Shown here piece by piece: positions 38,252 to 46,970 of a stretch of DNA of 64,000 nucleotides. The stretch is from positions 1 through 64,000 of the IMG/VR virus record IMGVR_UViG_3300030060_003575. One strand, written 5' to 3'. Positions within the stretch are counted from its first letter, which is position 1. Each line of letters opens with the position of its first letter. The stretch comes from a virus. The position numbers and the translations under genes are program-made. The notes beneath the pieces are model-generated. The model saw nothing but the letters and a program-made list of their open reading frames with translations, did no database searches and had not been told where the DNA came from.

Positions 38252-38661
38252 GTTGTCATACCTTCTTTAAATTGTTGTAATCCCTTCAAACTATAGAAGT
38301 ATCTTGGTGCAGCAAATTCATCTAACCTATTGGCTATCCAAACTGCGCCACCTAAACTACTTATTTGAACAATCTCAAATTGTCCGTTTTCAGTTTCTAT
38401 AACTTCTATTGTTTCTACTTCGGGTACGAGACCAGTTACTCTTGTAAGTTCAGAAGCCACAGCACTAAGATTCTCAGCAACATATTTTATGATATGTCCT
38501 CTTTGAATAGGAATCTTAGCATCTACTGTAATTCTAATCTTACCATCAAATTCACAGGCTTTACAGCCCCTGCCCCTTTTACCTTCAACATCTGCACATA
38601 CAGGGCAGGCTATCTCAGCAGGCAAGGGGGCAGGGAATCTGATGGTTATTGCTTCTTTCAT
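38248..38661 (-). CDS. Zinc-binding hypothetical protein, 137 aa
   Basis: A CPVC...GCKAC knuckle (residues ~19-36) resembles half a DnaJ-type zinc finger, followed by an alpha/beta domain. It lies between the lipoprotein and PC4-like genes with ATGA overlaps. No family is recognised. Confidence 0.6.
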   Translation of the reverse strand: MKEAITIRFPAPLPAEIACPVCADVEGKRGRGCKACEFDGKIRITVDAKIPIQRGHIIKYVAENLSAVASELTRVTGLVPEVETIEVIETENGQFEIVQISSLGGAVWIANRLDEFAAPRYFYSLKGLQQFKEGMTT

Positions 38662-39101
38662 TCATGTCCCGTCCATTCTCTATATACACAATAGTATTCT
38701 ATTGTAATATCATAGGGAAACGTAGGCGTATAAATATCTACAGTTCCCATATTAGGTGCATACCCATTACTAAATAATACACCATCTTGCGATGCATAAC
38801 CTTCTAGTTTAAAGGTATAGTTAGAAAACACTATCTGGTTATCAACCACCTCAAAACTCAGATGGGATGCATTCAATGTAATAATCTGGATTTGCATCCA
38901 TGTAGAATTATTACCCACAGTAATTATTGGTGCTGTTGAGTTATTATCTCCAGCCATTACAGTATAATTACCACTTAACGTTTCCCATCCACTTACAACT
39001 ATCACAGTTTCACCATCATCCTCAGACGGTGCATCTGGTATAGCATCTGCACAACCCGCTAATAGTATTGAAACCATTAACAATGTCATTATTCTTTTCA
39101 T
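38658..39101 (-). CDS. Secreted lipoprotein
   Basis: A 147-residue protein with a lipoprotein signal: basic MKR, a hydrophobic helix, lipobox LLAGC at residues ~14-18, then an acidic Ser/Asp/Pro linker. The mature part is beta-rich and holds at least five N-x-S/T sequons, which archaea can glycosylate. It would sit on the outer face of the host membrane, perhaps to block superinfection or alter the surface. ATG 39101 follows AGGTGA; an in-frame upstream GTG/ATG is less likely. Confidence 0.65.
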   Translation of the reverse strand: MKRIMTLLMVSILLAGCADAIPDAPSEDDGETVIVVSGWETLSGNYTVMAGDNNSTAPIITVGNNSTWMQIQIITLNASHLSFEVVDNQIVFSNYTFKLEGYASQDGVLFSNGYAPNMGTVDIYTPTFPYDITIEYYCVYREWTGHE

Positions 39102-39105
39102 TACT

Positions 39106-39234
39106 TCACCTATCACTTAACTCTAGCATTTCATTAACGATTGCTAGATTTGCTCTTATCGCATTCATTGCTGCTACGATTATTGCTTTATCTTTCTTAT
39201 CCAAGTCAACACCTTTCTTTTCGTTACTAATCAT
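39106..39234 (-). CDS. Small helical protein, 42 aa
   Basis: The second half is a clear amphipathic helix (KAIIVAAMNAIRANLAIVNEML). It overlaps the JAMM gene by 4 nt (ATGA) and ends 4 nt before the lipoprotein start. Function unknown. Confidence 0.55.
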   Translation of the reverse strand: MISNEKKGVDLDKKDKAIIVAAMNAIRANLAIVNEMLELSDR

Positions 39235-39740
39235 TCTTCTTCACCTTTGCATTCACTACAACATGTTTCTTCGTTAGTTGTGTTTCCCCATGTAAATTGG
39301 CTGAACACTTCATAGTGGTCTTTACCGTCTTCACCTACTCTAAAGTATACTGAATACTTCTCGCCGTTCCCCAACACGGTGGCGGAGTTTAAGAACCTTT
39401 CATACATCGAAATTGTTCTTAGGTCTGTACCACTAAAATATGCCTTTCCAAATGGATGTGTGTGAATCCATTCTTTAAGTGGAAAGCGCATACCTTCTGT
39501 TTCATCCTGTCCACCAAAGGTTACAAACCCCGGTGAACCCACACTTATGAACAAGCGGTCATTCCCATCAATGACTACTTGAACTTCTCTTGGCTTATCA
39601 AAAGCCGACATAGACATATCCCATATCCTTTGATGAAAGACATGTTCATTTATGTTAAACCCATCTTGGATAACATCTTTCCAAAAGGGTTGCACAACAA
39701 AAAACTCTTCCCCACGTACATCTGCAAGATAATCTGTCAT
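39231..39740 (-). CDS. JAMM/JAB (MPN+) metalloprotease
   Basis: A 169-residue protein with the JAMM zinc motif H-T-H-P-x6-S-G-T-D (His93, His95, Ser103, Asp106) after a strand (PLKEWIHTH), as in MPN+ deubiquitinase-like peptidases. Two cysteines end the chain (CCSEC). Such enzymes process ubiquitin-like precursors or remove conjugates. An E1-like gene lies two genes upstream and a Gly-Gly-tailed ubiquitin-like protein lies 7 kb upstream on the same strand. GGAGG is 7 nt before the ATG. Confidence 0.8.
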   Translation of the reverse strand: MTDYLADVRGEEFFVVQPFWKDVIQDGFNINEHVFHQRIWDMSMSAFDKPREVQVVIDGNDRLFISVGSPGFVTFGGQDETEGMRFPLKEWIHTHPFGKAYFSGTDLRTISMYERFLNSATVLGNGEKYSVYFRVGEDGKDHYEVFSQFTWGNTTNEETCCSECKGEEE

Positions 39741-40390
39741 TGTAGTGCCTCCAATTGCTTTTGGAGTTTCGCAGCCTTTCTCTTCATTCTAAGAGCCTTT
39801 CTTTTACTTCTCCATTCAGTAAACCTAAACCATAGGCTTCTGTTCTTGCAACCTTCACAGCACTCACAGTCTTCTTTAACAGGTTCTCCTGCAAATTCCA
39901 TTGAGCGCATTTGCGGCATTTCCTTACCAGCAATTAGAGTATTGCGGTATTCAGGCCAACGCTTTGTTATCCTGTTAAGCCTAGTTTGGCAACCCTTCAC
40001 ACTTCTGCTTAGGTGTTTTGCTACTGCTTCTCTTTCCTCTGAGTCTGATGACCAGTTTCTAACAAGATACATATCATCCTTTGGACTCCACTTCATTCTG
40101 CTATTAGCATGAAGTTTAGGCTTTACAAGTTCTTTCTTCATCTTCTCTACTTCCTTCTTTAAATCAACCTTAGTTACTCTCTTTCGCACACCCATCTGCT
40201 TTAACTTCGATTTAATCGCGTTAAAGGTTCTATCCTCTTTATCTGGTTGCACTCTATTGTAGTGGTTGTTAAATAGAACAGTTATTAGTTCTACCGTTAC
40301 TGGCCTACCGTCATCCAGTTTTGTTTCCATACACTTTCTCAAGTATTTTTCTTCATCTGCTGTCCATCTCTTTCCCATATTATCACACAT
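39737..40390 (-). CDS. Double SANT/Myb-like DNA-binding protein
   Basis: A 217-residue protein with two SANT-like segments: GKRWTADEEKYLRKC (residues ~5-20) and MKWSPKDDMYLVRNW...VAKHLSRSVKGCQTRL (~100-140). A C-terminal cysteine patch (CECCEGC) precedes a very basic helix. It is probably a DNA-binding regulator. It sits between the E1-like and JAMM genes, overlapping both. ATG 40378 is an alternative start. Confidence 0.6.
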   Translation of the reverse strand: MCDNMGKRWTADEEKYLRKCMETKLDDGRPVTVELITVLFNNHYNRVQPDKEDRTFNAIKSKLKQMGVRKRVTKVDLKKEVEKMKKELVKPKLHANSRMKWSPKDDMYLVRNWSSDSEEREAVAKHLSRSVKGCQTRLNRITKRWPEYRNTLIAGKEMPQMRSMEFAGEPVKEDCECCEGCKNRSLWFRFTEWRSKRKALRMKRKAAKLQKQLEALQ

Positions 40391-40991
40391 TTATTATTAT
40401 TTTATCTGCTACTTTTTCTTCATTAAACCAACGTTGAATCCATTGCGCCCCATATCCAGCAATCGCAACGTGAGTAAAATGTAACACTTCCTTCTTTCCC
40501 GATTCGTTAAAGTTTTCACCTTGACAGGAAAAGGAACCTTCTGGCCCCGTAAGAAATGTTTCACTAAACTTAGGGTCTGTTAAATAACTGATAAGTGCTC
40601 CATTGCGACCCTGCGCCCTCAGGTCTAACCACTTAGTTTTACAATCATCTTGAAACCCTTCTGCATAGAGAAGTTTCCGTACTGCTAGATTATCTGCACA
40701 ACATACAACTAAATCATATCCTTCTATTTGTTTTCTGGTTACGATTGGAAATTGAATCCCAAGTCGGATACCAACATCATTGTAATGATTCATACATGTT
40801 GTTTCTCTTTTCATAGCGGAAACCTTCATCATATCCAGAGACCCTACTGCATAGTTTTGATAACTTAGGTTCTTTTCTTCTACAGTATCTGGGTCTGCTA
40901 TCGTTATTTCATATAGTTCTGTCTTGTGTAAAAGCGGTGCTAGAAAACTTCCAATACCGCCTACACCAATTATTAATATTTTTCTTGTCAT
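40383..40991 (-). CDS. E1/ThiF-like adenylating enzyme
   Basis: A 202-residue protein with a Rossmann fold: IIGVGGIGS (residues 7-15), the acidic strand end IADPDTVEEKNLSYQNYAVG (Asp33/Asp35, the N-L-x-x-Q motif) and DLVVCCADN (93-101). A late SFSC segment (Cys156) sits where a catalytic cysteine could be. It lacks the paired zinc cysteines of MoeB. It should adenylate the C-terminal glycine of a ubiquitin-like protein. The ATG follows AAGG at the TFB stop. Confidence 0.85.
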   Translation of the reverse strand: MTRKILIIGVGGIGSFLAPLLHKTELYEITIADPDTVEEKNLSYQNYAVGSLDMMKVSAMKRETTCMNHYNDVGIRLGIQFPIVTRKQIEGYDLVVCCADNLAVRKLLYAEGFQDDCKTKWLDLRAQGRNGALISYLTDPKFSETFLTGPEGSFSCQGENFNESGKKEVLHFTHVAIAGYGAQWIQRWFNEEKVADKIIINV

Positions 40992-40996
40992 TTTAA

Positions 40997-41911
40997 TTAC
41001 CTTATCCCTGCACAAAATCCTTCTACATCCAACGTTGATAGTTTATCCTTATCTATATTGAACATAGGATATAGTTTCTTAGTTGTCAATCTTTGTGCTA
41101 CTGCTGTGCATTTGCAAGCATCACAAATTGCCTGTTGAGTATGTTCAACCTTACCAATCTTTCTAAGCATAGAGGCTATCCAAACAGCAGAAGCCATATG
41201 ACTCCTTGTAAAATGAATATCTCTCAACGTTAGATAATCATGGATATAATTTACAACCGTCTTTGTTTCCGATGTAAACTCAATCGAGGCATCTAAGTCA
41301 GAACATATTCTATCAACCCAAGGATTAATAGGCATGTTTTGCAGTATGTTAGACTTGCCTAAATGTCTAGCAAAATGTCTAGCATACTTAGATACCTTAT
41401 GTGCATCTTCATTGTTTTGTTCTGCTATTTCAGATATTGTTATAGGAACCCCATTTTCTCTCAAACAAATAACAACAATCGCACATGCTCGTAATGGCAA
41501 TGTCACTCCCCTTAACTTATGGTCTAGATACAAAGAACGATAGTAACTGTGTACTCTGTCCTTTAACCCATGATTTGGTAGGAATGGTGACATAACCATA
41601 TTACATTCTAACAATCCCTTTTGAATAGAGGTTTCATGTGAACTACTTCTAAATCTCTTATTAGTCCTTCTAAGTTGTCTACTCAAACGACTGTTATCAT
41701 CATTACCAATTAGTGACCCTAATTCTCCGGGTCTATCTATTTCATTCTTATAGGTAAAATTACCTGCTTTCAATTGTTCATAGTCAATGGTTCGGTTTGT
41801 CTTATCCTCAAAGATATTACGAACCTGCACATAACCACAATCATCACAGACTGTTTCACCCATTCTATCATCATAACTAAAATTATTTCCATCACATTCT
41901 TCACATTTCAT
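40997..41911 (-). CDS. tfb: Transcription initiation factor TFB
   Basis: A 304-residue protein: N-terminal zinc ribbon (CEEC...CDDC), a B-finger/reader region with basic stretches, then two cyclin-like repeats (~110-200 and ~205-295). The length is right for TFB. It should recruit host RNA polymerase to promoters with TBP. A virus-encoded copy could redirect transcription to viral promoters. The start overlaps the upstream gene (ATGA). Confidence 0.9.
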   Translation of the reverse strand: MKCEECDGNNFSYDDRMGETVCDDCGYVQVRNIFEDKTNRTIDYEQLKAGNFTYKNEIDRPGELGSLIGNDDNSRLSRQLRRTNKRFRSSSHETSIQKGLLECNMVMSPFLPNHGLKDRVHSYYRSLYLDHKLRGVTLPLRACAIVVICLRENGVPITISEIAEQNNEDAHKVSKYARHFARHLGKSNILQNMPINPWVDRICSDLDASIEFTSETKTVVNYIHDYLTLRDIHFTRSHMASAVWIASMLRKIGKVEHTQQAICDACKCTAVAQRLTTKKLYPMFNIDKDKLSTLDVEGFCAGIR

Positions 41912-43236
41912 GAAATCACCGTGTCCCAATTATAATCTATATCCCCCATGAATTCCCAATCTAGACTAAATCTAGATTCTACTTTTCCTTCCATCACTCT
42001 ACGAGGAATATATCTACCTATTGTATTAACTAACTTTACAGTTACATTGTCATTCAATAGTGCTAATGCCCTAGCAGCATATTGGTCACCTAAACTAGAG
42101 TTAGCATGTATATTGTCAATACATATAGGCCCATTGAATCTACCTAGTAACTTAGTATCAAAGTCTGATGGATTAGTTATTGGCTGTGCCTCATCAGAAA
42201 TAAATACATATGTCTTTACTTTCTGAGTATCAGTCTTGTAAGCAGAATTAATGATAACCCAATCACATAGTTTACCTCTAACTAACATTACTTTATATCT
42301 GCTCCTGTGGTTAGTGTAATCTAGAATCTTAATCCTATCTGGGTATTTAACTTCAAGGCTGTTCATCAATTCCTTTGCCCTGTTCTCAATCATATCAGAT
42401 GTTCTGTTTTGAACAAGGAATTCTTCCATAAGTTCCAATGCTGCTTCGCTAGGTTCTTCACCCATAAGTTTAGTCCATAACTTCTTAGGTGTAGTATTAG
42501 CCCATGTCTTTGCTCTAGAATGTTCATGATAAAAATAGTTAACCATAATATCTAAATCAGCAACGTTGATTGGTGCCCAAATACCATCTGATATTTCAAT
42601 AGCGGCTTCTGTATTACTAATCAACACAGTGTTTAACCTACAACTAACCTTCTCTCTTTCCTTTACGTTAAAGTACCAGAATGGTGTTCTGTTTTCCAAT
42701 ACATAGGTAACATTCTCTGGCATTGTTATCATTCTAATTACATATTCGAGTAAAGGTTGCGCCTCTTTCTCAAAGCAAGAACGGTAAATATATCTAGATA
42801 AAGCAAAAAGCAAATTCTTCTTTCTAACTCTTTGATTCATCATCTTGTAATATGTCTGTCCCTTTTCAACCATTACGGCCATACTGCTTTCGGGCAATAC
42901 AAAAGCCATTTTAAATTGCTTAGGAACATGATTACGGTAACTGTTTCTTGAACCCCAACCTAACACAGTCTGAAGAACATTCTTTAGTTCAACCATCAAA
43001 GGTTCTCCTTTATCATATGCTCTTTGCTGCAACTTACAATTTACAATTGTCCTTTCTATCTCTCTATTATTCTCAACAATAGCAAGATAACTCTTACCAC
43101 TATATCTACGCATCTTTAGCCTTTCAATAGGGTAAGTAGAGTATATATCCACCTTTGTCTGGTGAAAACTACTATCATCATTTGCTGAGTATATTCTAAA
43201 TACACACTCATGCTTATTTCCATAATGGTCAAACAT
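41908..43236 (-). CDS. Hypothetical protein, 442 aa
   Basis: A large soluble alpha/beta protein that I cannot place. It has a Tyr/Arg-rich N-terminal half and a C-terminal half with alternating strands (YKVMLVRGKLCDWVIIN; KTYVFISDEAQPI). The central helix run MELMEEFLVQNR... is acidic. It is immediately upstream of tfb with a 4-nt overlap. GAGGAATTAAA precedes ATG 43236; the in-frame ATG at 43257 is too close to the preceding gene's end to have a site. Confidence 0.7.
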   Translation of the reverse strand: MFDHYGNKHECVFRIYSANDDSSFHQTKVDIYSTYPIERLKMRRYSGKSYLAIVENNREIERTIVNCKLQQRAYDKGEPLMVELKNVLQTVLGWGSRNSYRNHVPKQFKMAFVLPESSMAVMVEKGQTYYKMMNQRVRKKNLLFALSRYIYRSCFEKEAQPLLEYVIRMITMPENVTYVLENRTPFWYFNVKEREKVSCRLNTVLISNTEAAIEISDGIWAPINVADLDIMVNYFYHEHSRAKTWANTTPKKLWTKLMGEEPSEAALELMEEFLVQNRTSDMIENRAKELMNSLEVKYPDRIKILDYTNHRSRYKVMLVRGKLCDWVIINSAYKTDTQKVKTYVFISDEAQPITNPSDFDTKLLGRFNGPICIDNIHANSSLGDQYAARALALLNDNVTVKLVNTIGRYIPRRVMEGKVESRFSLDWEFMGDIDYNWDTVIS

Positions 43237-43237
43237 T

Positions 43238-43633
43238 TTAATTCCTCGGTTTCTCATTTACTAGAAGAAAGTCCGGTGGCTTTTGAATAAACTTACCATT
43301 TACATGGAATGTTCTCCATCCTAACTTTCTTCTCTCTTCCCACTTATCTTGCTTTCTAGTAAACCAACCACTCTTCTTCAATTCCTGTAGATAGGGTAGT
43401 TTGCATCCTTTCAAGAAAGCATATACTATTATAACATCTTTCGGTAACTTCTTAAACTGAGTCCAAGAATAGGTAATACCTTCAATGGTTGGTCTTTCTA
43501 ACCCATTACCTTTACTCTTACCGAAGCCGTCACTTCTCTTACGCTTAATCTTATTATCTCTAAGATACTTTTGAAGTCCTGCTATAATTTCACTCTTGGT
43601 GTAATCACCATACAATTCTACTATTTCACTCAT
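43238..43633 (-). CDS. Hypothetical basic protein, 131 aa
   Basis: A Lys/Trp-rich protein. An N-terminal helical segment (KSEIIAGLQKYLRDNKIKRKR) is followed by a compact region with several Trp and Gly. It is perhaps nucleic-acid binding. No family is recognised. It overlaps the next upstream gene by 8 nt. Confidence 0.6.
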   Translation of the reverse strand: MSEIVELYGDYTKSEIIAGLQKYLRDNKIKRKRSDGFGKSKGNGLERPTIEGITYSWTQFKKLPKDVIIVYAFLKGCKLPYLQELKKSGWFTRKQDKWEERRKLGWRTFHVNGKFIQKPPDFLLVNEKPRN

Positions 43634-44069
43634 TTATATCAACCTCAACATATTCTACGTCCTTTACATAGTAACCTGTGTGTAGTCTAACATTAAACTT
43701 ACCCAACGGTACAATGCTTATAAATTCCAACTCAAGTCTCTTTCTTCTCTCGTTGAATTTATACTTCCAGATGATGTGCTTATCTCGCCATCTTGTGCAT
43801 TGAAACTTCTTTCGCTTTGCTACCTTTTCGATAGCGGTTGCTATTTTCAATACATCTTCGACTTCTGCATCTGGCACTCTTTCTTCAAGCCTCTCAATAA
43901 AGTGTGGAGTGAAGATTGCCCAAAAGAAATGGAACCCGTCTTCTTTTATCACCTTTTCGTGAATAGCAGAAAACGGATTGAAGTATTTGCCACATGCTGT
44001 GCATACCATCTTTCCATTACCTTTCATCTCAAATTTATCATTTCCACATCTACAGTCATTAAATCTCAT
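43626..44069 (-). CDS. Zinc-ribbon/DUF4258-like protein
   Basis: A 147-residue protein: an N-terminal CRCGND...CTACG zinc ribbon, then FTPHFIERLEERVPDAEVEDVL, the His-x3-Arg-x2-Glu-Arg pattern of DUF4258/BrnT-like small domains, and a beta sheet. In other genomes this fold occurs in toxin-like RNases, but the role is unknown here. Confidence 0.55.
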   Translation of the reverse strand: MRFNDCRCGNDKFEMKGNGKMVCTACGKYFNPFSAIHEKVIKEDGFHFFWAIFTPHFIERLEERVPDAEVEDVLKIATAIEKVAKRKKFQCTRWRDKHIIWKYKFNERRKRLELEFISIVPLGKFNVRLHTGYYVKDVEYVEVDINE

Positions 44070-44397
44070 TTTTATTCGCCTCTATATAGTTTGCTAATTG
44101 TTTCATTTCCATTATTTTAGTGTTGAATTCACTGTCGTCTTTTGCTTTACCAGAACATATGTAAATACGCTTGGCAAATCTTAACCAATCTCTCACAGAA
44201 TACTTACCAGTAATAGTATCCTGCGTTGCCCTGTCAAATGATGCATGTAAAGTTTCCGCATTGTGATACGGATACCTTGCACTCTTTGACAAGATTGTAG
44301 GCAATATATGTTCAATCTCATGCATTTCGTCACGCATATATGATGCGATTAATGCAACGTGTTCTGGTGTTCTTATAATCTGGTGACTATATTTCAC
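44059..44397 (-). CDS. Hypothetical helical protein, 112 aa
   Basis: A GTG start (GGTGGCGGTGC before it) overlaps the reductase end by 11 nt. The protein is helical, with several His (MRDEMHEIEHILP, HNAETLHASF). An upstream ATG in frame exists but would lie deep in the reductase gene. Unrecognised. Confidence 0.6.
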   Translation of the reverse strand: MKYSHQIIRTPEHVALIASYMRDEMHEIEHILPTILSKSARYPYHNAETLHASFDRATQDTITGKYSVRDWLRFAKRIYICSGKAKDDSEFNTKIMEMKQLANYIEANKNEI

Positions 44398-46270
44398 ACG
44401 CACCGCCACCACACGCTGGTTCATCACCAAAATTAGTATCATCATCATATTCTATTATTTGCGTTAGGTCTAATGCCTTTAGAGATTTCATCATTTCTTC
44501 ATAAGTACCTTTAGTACAAGCCTCAAATGGTGCTTGCACATATACTGAATCATCATTAGGGAAACAGGATAATCCATTGTAGAAGTGTCTGTTTAGCCAC
44601 ATCCACTCTCCAACTTCATTCCAATCATTCTTATTGATGTAAACAGTTGCTGATACATTGTGGGTATTCTGTCCATTACTATGTCCAGGGTTTACCCATC
44701 TAACCGTTGTGTTCTTTACTCTTTCTAAGAACATAAACGTGTCTTCTTGCTTCTTCAATAATGCACCTACTGGTGCTTTCTGTGGTATCTCAATAATCAT
44801 TCCATCAGGATTGAATTGGTCTTCAACAATCAATTCTGGATGGTTTTCTACCAGATAACCACAGATTGCCTCAGTCTTTCCAACTCTTATTCTTCTGATG
44901 TAATAATCGTTATGCCATGCATGTATACCAGAAGATGAACCACAAACCATAGATGCAGTACCACTTGGCTTAACACAAGTAATCCTAGCAGCAGCGTTTA
45001 TTCCTAGAACATCTGCCCATTTCTTGTTAACTTCCTTAGCCATGTATGCAGTACCAGTAATGTCTAGATTAGTTACCTTATTGGATGCTAGTCCTGTCAT
45101 TGATACACCTAGTAATGCATCCTTCTCAGTCGTTGTCTTCCATATATCTCTTAGATAGTGGAAGTCAGTATAAGATGCTTGAAGAGTACCTAGTATAGTA
45201 GCGGCCTCAACTCTAGCATTCAAATCTTCTTGGTCAACAACACTTGAAGAATTTATTTCTGTCAAATTACAGAATTGATAGGGTCTAAGAGCAATCTCGC
45301 AGCAAGGATTCGTTCCCCAATCTTTATCATTTGTTAGATAAATACCCGGTTCTCCAGAACCACCTGCTTCAATTCTATCCCATATCTTATCAAAGAAGTC
45401 TTTCTTTATCCTGTGTCTTAGTAATACTACAGAATTGTTAGCACGTTGTCTCTGAGGATTCTTCTCCCAAAACTGTCCTGCTTTACAATTCATCATGTGT
45501 GCATCATCAGCACTAAACAAAGCAATCAAAGCGGCCCTTCTATTACCACCTGCTGTTACTGCATCTGCAAGATGGCACATAATATCATGGCACTCTAAAG
45601 TAGATAGTTGTTCACCATCTTCCTTTGTTTGTAGTATATTCTCTACTTTAACCATACATTCTCTCAATGGTTCAGGGCCGGGTGCTCTACCGCCTCTTGT
45701 CTTTAACCTTGCACCTTTCGGTCTAATATCATCATAGATAAATCTAGGTCGCTGAGTCAATTCACCAGTATAAGAACGGAATAGTTCTTTAACTGCATCT
45801 GCCCAACCAATAATAGAATCCTGAATAACAATCTTTCTTGTTCTATCTTTGTTTGGTTGTTTAATCTCAGGCAGTTGTCTAACGTGATGTTGTTGAACAG
45901 AATATCCTAATCCTGTCCCATTCATCAACAAAAACATTGCTTCATGGAAACACTCAACCGAATCCACAGGCATGTATGAACAGTTGTAAATACTGTTAGG
46001 TGATACTTCAATAGCCTTACCTGCATATTGCATAGACCTCATAGATGGAAGTATCTTAAATGGTAATACATAGTGCTCATAAATATCTACAACCTTAGTG
46101 TAGTATTCAGACATCTCCCCATATCCCATCTCTTTTAACTTATTCAAATGCATATCTCTGTTTCTATATACAATCTCTTCCCATGTTTCTTTCCTTAACG
46201 CTTCTGGTAGCCACTTGGCATACTTCATGTATATCGTTATGTCACTCATTATTTTACTTGCTAATTCCAT
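44387..46270 (-). CDS. nrdJ: Class II (cobalamin-dependent) ribonucleotide reductase
   Basis: A 627-residue reductase: first redox Cys in NCSYMPVDS (Cys97), GTGLGYS, active-site NPCCEIALRPYQFCNLTE, and the shuttle cysteines in the C-terminal CGGGACEI. The length and the absence of an ATP cone or NrdB partner fit the monomeric AdoCbl-dependent triphosphate reductase type. It makes deoxynucleotides for replication and depends on host or environmental B12. AGGTGTTAAA precedes the ATG. Confidence 0.9.
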   Translation of the reverse strand: MELASKIMSDITIYMKYAKWLPEALRKETWEEIVYRNRDMHLNKLKEMGYGEMSEYYTKVVDIYEHYVLPFKILPSMRSMQYAGKAIEVSPNSIYNCSYMPVDSVECFHEAMFLLMNGTGLGYSVQQHHVRQLPEIKQPNKDRTRKIVIQDSIIGWADAVKELFRSYTGELTQRPRFIYDDIRPKGARLKTRGGRAPGPEPLRECMVKVENILQTKEDGEQLSTLECHDIMCHLADAVTAGGNRRAALIALFSADDAHMMNCKAGQFWEKNPQRQRANNSVVLLRHRIKKDFFDKIWDRIEAGGSGEPGIYLTNDKDWGTNPCCEIALRPYQFCNLTEINSSSVVDQEDLNARVEAATILGTLQASYTDFHYLRDIWKTTTEKDALLGVSMTGLASNKVTNLDITGTAYMAKEVNKKWADVLGINAAARITCVKPSGTASMVCGSSSGIHAWHNDYYIRRIRVGKTEAICGYLVENHPELIVEDQFNPDGMIIEIPQKAPVGALLKKQEDTFMFLERVKNTTVRWVNPGHSNGQNTHNVSATVYINKNDWNEVGEWMWLNRHFYNGLSCFPNDDSVYVQAPFEACTKGTYEEMMKSLKALDLTQIIEYDDDTNFGDEPACGGGACEI

Positions 46271-46271
46271 T

Positions 46272-46655
46272 TTAACACCTTACTGTTTTCCTATATGGCA
46301 TTTCTGCTAGATTGGTAAATGCCGTAACCCATTCGCCGGACTTTTTAATTGCCCATTGCTTTTCTATTTTAATTTCCCATTCAGGGAAAGTCTCTATTGC
46401 CTTAATTCCATATCTTTCAATCATTTGATTAAAGTCTGTGAAAGTGTGGCCATCATATATAACTTGCATTTCCCCATCACAAACAATTAATGCTTTTGTG
46501 CTATATGCAAATACATGACCTAATGGATAAAAGTCTGCTCTAACTACAGCCAATCCATCGTGAGTCATAAAATCTTCTTTTATGTTCCAACCAAATATTC
46601 TCATTAAATCTGGTAGAACATTTTCATCTACAAAATTAATATTATCCTTTAACAT
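46272..46655 (-). CDS. Hypothetical protein, 127 aa
   Basis: An alpha/beta protein with several aromatic residues and strands in the centre (VRADFYPLGHVFAYSTKALIVCDG). GGGGG precedes the ATG. It sits directly upstream of the reductase (1 nt gap). Not recognised. Confidence 0.6.
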   Translation of the reverse strand: MLKDNINFVDENVLPDLMRIFGWNIKEDFMTHDGLAVVRADFYPLGHVFAYSTKALIVCDGEMQVIYDGHTFTDFNQMIERYGIKAIETFPEWEIKIEKQWAIKKSGEWVTAFTNLAEMPYRKTVRC

Positions 46656-46673
46656 TCATTTGCCCCCTTTTTG

Positions 46674-46712
46674 TGAGGGTGGGACGTTGAAGGCTATACG
46701 CCCCAACCCTCA
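46674..46712 (-). promoter_or_regulatory. Strong hairpin upstream of the reductase pair
   Basis: TGAGGGT(T)GGGGCG pairs with CGTCCCACCCTCA across a 13-nt loop (one bulge, one G-T pair). On the minus strand it lies after the ubiquitin-like gene and before the ribosome-binding site of 46272-46655, with AAAAA following. It is a possible terminator/processing site or regulator of the reductase genes. Confidence 0.45.
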
Positions 46713-46723
46713 ATACCAGTGTT

Positions 46724-46930
46724 TTACTGGATACCGCCAACAATGGCTGGTATTAAATCTACAGACTCAACGGAGTCCCAACTTACTGATGAAATCATTT
46801 CTCTGGAGGTTAAGTCGCCATCAATAACTACCCAATGTGAAGGGTGGTCGTTTATTTGGTCTATAACCTTCTCAGCCGTCTGATTTACCAGTTCTGTATG
46901 TCCTGTCTCATTAATTATCGTCAATAACAT
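46724..46930 (-). CDS. Ubiquitin-like (ThiS/MoaD-type) protein with Gly-Gly tail
   Basis: A 68-residue protein with a beta-grasp pattern: strands LLTIIN and HTELVN, helix TAEKVIDQIND, strand HWVVIDGDL, and the last strand VDLIPAIVGG. The end resembles the MoaD/ThiS signature (..v.iP.v.GG), but two residues, Ile-Gln, follow the Gly pair, so a peptidase would have to expose Gly-Gly. A JAMM peptidase and an E1-like enzyme are encoded downstream. ATG 46930 lies 6 nt after GAGGA; ATG 46936 directly abuts that site. Confidence 0.65.
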   Translation of the reverse strand: MLLTIINETGHTELVNQTAEKVIDQINDHPSHWVVIDGDLTSREMISSVSWDSVESVDLIPAIVGGIQ

Positions 46931-46970
46931 ATTCATTCCTCGGTAATTTTTTGTAAAGCAAGCCGCCTTA

